Shown here one piece after another: positions 56,587 through 58,263 of a DNA stretch of 58,263 bases. Below the pieces are notes generated by a model that was given only the letters and a program-made list of their open reading frames with translations, made no database searches and was not told the DNA's origin. The number at the start of each line of letters is the position of its first letter. Positions within the stretch are counted from its first letter, which is position 1. The stretch comes from DTU018 sp029550685 (GTDB lineage: Bacteria > Bacillota > Syntrophomonadia > Syntrophomonadales > Syntrophomonadaceae). The stretch is from assembly GCA_035412805.1 (NCBI GenBank), contig DAONVO010000004.1:1-58263 (forward strand), read 5' to 3'. A program made the translations under genes and the position numbers.

Positions 56587-58113
56587 TTATGCCCAGTAGG
56601 AGCGATCCAGACTTCGATACTGGAGCGCTTCTGCCAGGTGATTTATTTTTATATCCTTGGATTCTTCCAAATCAGCTATAGTGCGGGCAACCTTTAACAC
56701 CCGGTCATAAGCCCGAGCGCTTAAATGCAATCTGGTAAAGGCATTTTTTAGTAATTGTTCTGACTCCTCATCCAGGCGGCAGAACTTTCTGACCTGGGCG
56801 GTACTCATCTGGGCGTTGACCTTGTAGGGCAGCTTGGCAAAACGCTTAGCCTGAATTTCTCGAGCCCGGGTCACTTTAATCCGTATTTGCTCAGAATTTT
56901 CTCCACTTTTGCGTTCCTTAATCTGTTCGTACTGCAGGCGGGGTACCTCTACCTGCAGATCAATACGGTCCAACAGCGGGCCACTTAGTCTTCTCCGGTA
57001 AGCTTGTACCTGCAAGGGAGTACATTTACACTCCTGATCAGAACCTAAAAATCCGCAAGGACACGGATTCATTGAAGAAATCAGCATGAATCGAGCAGGA
57101 TACGTACAAGTTGCCTGGGCCCGGGCTACTGTCACTACCCGATCCTCCAGAGGCTGGCGCAGGGCTTCCAAAACATCCCGGCTGAATTCCGGCAGTTCAT
57201 CTAAAAACAAAACGCCGTTCTGGGCTAAACTGATCTCGCCCGGTCGAGGAACCCGCCCACCGCCAATAATACTGGCAGCAGAAGCATTTTTATGGGGAGA
57301 ACGAAAAGGCCGGGTATTAATCAGCGGCTTATTGCTGTTCAGCAAGCCCGCAGCAGAATAAATCCGCGATGTTTCCAGTATTTCTTCCCGGGTCATTTCC
57401 GGTAAAATGCCCGGCAACCGCCGGGCCAGCATAGTTTTCCCTGATCCGGGCGGACCAATGAGCAGAACATTATGCATTCCGGCGGCAGCAATCTGCAAGG
57501 AACGTTTAGCCGACTCCTGTCCGCGTACCTCCGCAAAATCCGGTACCATTGCATAGTCAGATTGGATAGGACGGTCCTTTTCCGGCTCCTTGATTAGGGC
57601 ACCGGTAAGTAAATCAATTACCTGGTTAAGATGATTAAGCCCATAGCTGGAAACTTCCTCAACTAAGGCGGCTTCCGAACCATTACTGTCAGGTATAATG
57701 AATCCACTGGCATTATCTATAGTTGTCAGATGAAGGGCCATGGGAAGTATGCCAGGAACCGGCCTCAGGCTGCCATCCAGAGACAATTCCCCCGCTAAAT
57801 AATACTTGTCCAGCTCATCTATTTCGCTCAACTGCTCCGAAGCCAGTAATATTCCGATAGCAATGGGCAGATCAAAATGGCTTCCTTCTTTTTTCACATC
57901 CGCCGGAGCCAGATTGACGGTTATTTTCCGGTTGGGAAATTCATATCCTGAATTGCGCAGAGCAGAACGAACTCGCTCCCGCGCTTCTTTCACGGCTGCA
58001 GACGCTAATCCAACAATTTCGAAAGCCGGCAGTCCATTTAGTATATCTACCTCAACCCGAACTGTATTGGCTTCAATCCCAGTAAGAACCAGAGTATTAA
58101 CTGATGCAAGCAT
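56587..58113 (-). CDS. comM: ComM/YifB family Mg-chelatase-like AAA+ ATPase
   Basis: 508 residues, full length. The Lon-like N-terminal domain (VNILNGLPAFEIVGLASAAVKEARERV) is followed by Walker A GPPGSGKTMLARRLPGILPEM (about residues 218-238), Walker B VLFLDELPEFSRDVLEAL, and a zinc-like CPCGFLG...CKC region. ComM promotes branch migration during natural transformation in Vibrio and other bacteria. Its product would act with RecA and RuvAB-like machinery. AAGGTG precedes the ATG. Confidence 0.93.
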   Translation of the reverse strand: MLASVNTLVLTGIEANTVRVEVDILNGLPAFEIVGLASAAVKEARERVRSALRNSGYEFPNRKITVNLAPADVKKEGSHFDLPIAIGILLASEQLSEIDELDKYYLAGELSLDGSLRPVPGILPMALHLTTIDNASGFIIPDSNGSEAALVEEVSSYGLNHLNQVIDLLTGALIKEPEKDRPIQSDYAMVPDFAEVRGQESAKRSLQIAAAGMHNVLLIGPPGSGKTMLARRLPGILPEMTREEILETSRIYSAAGLLNSNKPLINTRPFRSPHKNASAASIIGGGRVPRPGEISLAQNGVLFLDELPEFSRDVLEALRQPLEDRVVTVARAQATCTYPARFMLISSMNPCPCGFLGSDQECKCTPLQVQAYRRRLSGPLLDRIDLQVEVPRLQYEQIKERKSGENSEQIRIKVTRAREIQAKRFAKLPYKVNAQMSTAQVRKFCRLDEESEQLLKNAFTRLHLSARAYDRVLKVARTIADLEESKDIKINHLAEALQYRSLDRSYWA

Positions 58114-58237
58114 TGCAATCTCTCTTTCACCTTAAATGGGATTAGAATTCGAGTGAAATCCAGTATATTCCTGCTTTTGGACATAATGTTAGGAAATGTG
58201 ACAAAAGTGAGGGAAGCGTAAAGAATAGGGGGGTTTT

Positions 58238-58263
58238 GTTAACAGATCGCCACGTCGCTTCGC
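58238..58263. repeat. Truncated dispersed repeat at the window edge
   Basis: The last bases AGATCGCCACGTCGCTTCGC are the complement of GCGAAGCGACGTGGCGATCT seen at 24504-24532. The window probably ends at another repeat-caused contig break. Confidence 0.75.

Noticed and set aside
1..58263. CRISPR arrays or tRNA/rRNA genes.
   Set aside because: Reading both strands showed no regularly spaced direct repeats and no recognisable tRNA or rRNA sequence; repeats seen are irregular palindromic elements.

Overview
The window looks like a chromosomal segment of an anaerobic, endospore-forming member of the Clostridia. The best guess is a Syntrophomonadaceae-like amino-acid- or fatty-acid-oxidising syntroph. 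The evidence is the sporulation genes (spmA, spmB, ytfJ/gerW, a BofC-like gene), a ferredoxin-dependent 2-oxoacid oxidoreductase, glycine-reductase genes with a selenocysteine UGA, formate-tetrahydrofolate ligase, and a SAM-I riboswitch. The species is inference only. Two runs of 100 N (54128-54227 and 55380-55479) show it is a scaffolded draft.

Layout. 0-1.2 kb: two adjacent DUF1538 membrane proteins. 1.4-8.9 kb: a C-N hydrolase and YjbQ on the plus strand; then on the minus strand AroH, HutP, a secreted or anchored protein, LarB/LarE (nickel-pincer cofactor) and a four-subunit Kor/Vor oxidoreductase with a P-loop partner. 9-12.7 kb: an HDOD protein, an unknown, CobT, CobO/BtuR and an RluB-type pseudouridine synthase. 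13-21.7 kb: FolE, then trxB-trxA-grdA(Sec)-grdC-grdD-fhs and ftcD, i.e. glycine, C1 and formimino metabolism. 22-25.8 kb: SpmA/B, YtfJ, a DUF2953 protein, a repeat-rich stretch and a DUF1992 protein. 25.8-30.3 kb: ScpA/ScpB, a site-2 protease and a DHH-CBS-tRNA nucleotidyltransferase fusion. 30.4-40.9 kb: LysA, LapA-domain, SecF/SecD, HD, YajC, Tgt, QueA, DUF2905, QueH, RuvB/A/C. 41.3-44.4 kb: BofC-like, an unknown, YebC and an ICMT-like methyltransferase. 44.4-51.2 kb: a riboswitch-led sulfur amino-acid operon (metH, COG1900 homocysteine protein, NIL-ferredoxin, UPF0280, cysK, nadE). 51.3-54.0 kb: TatA, then an agr-type quorum-sensing operon agrC-agrB-agrD whose 42-residue AgrD is easily missed. 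54.3-58.3 kb: a holin-like protein, a DUF502 protein, a frameshifted secreted protein and ComM.

Functional links. The metH operon carries the three protein types (COG1900, NIL-ferredoxin, COG2122) tied to direct sulfide-to-homocysteine conversion, under SAM control. The grd set contains GrdA (with an SECIS-like hairpin), both component C subunits, thioredoxin and an unusual thioredoxin reductase, but no grdE/grdB in the usual slots. Its adjacency to fhs and ftcD suggests glycine, formate and formimino carbon are handled together.

Non-coding structure. The intergenic space holds several short palindromic or MITE-like repeat families. One element with terminal inverted repeats sits between two 24-bp copies of a terminator-like hairpin (20496-20742). 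Another has near-perfect 19-bp inverted ends (40951-41157) and a diverged relative at 25058-25235. A GCGAAGCGACGTGGCGATCTC-type repeat ends exactly at one assembly gap and at the window edge. The most interesting items are the agrCBD operon without an AgrA, the A8 tract that frameshifts a signal peptide, the terminator-flanked MITE, the split glycine-reductase operon and the TrxB fusion.
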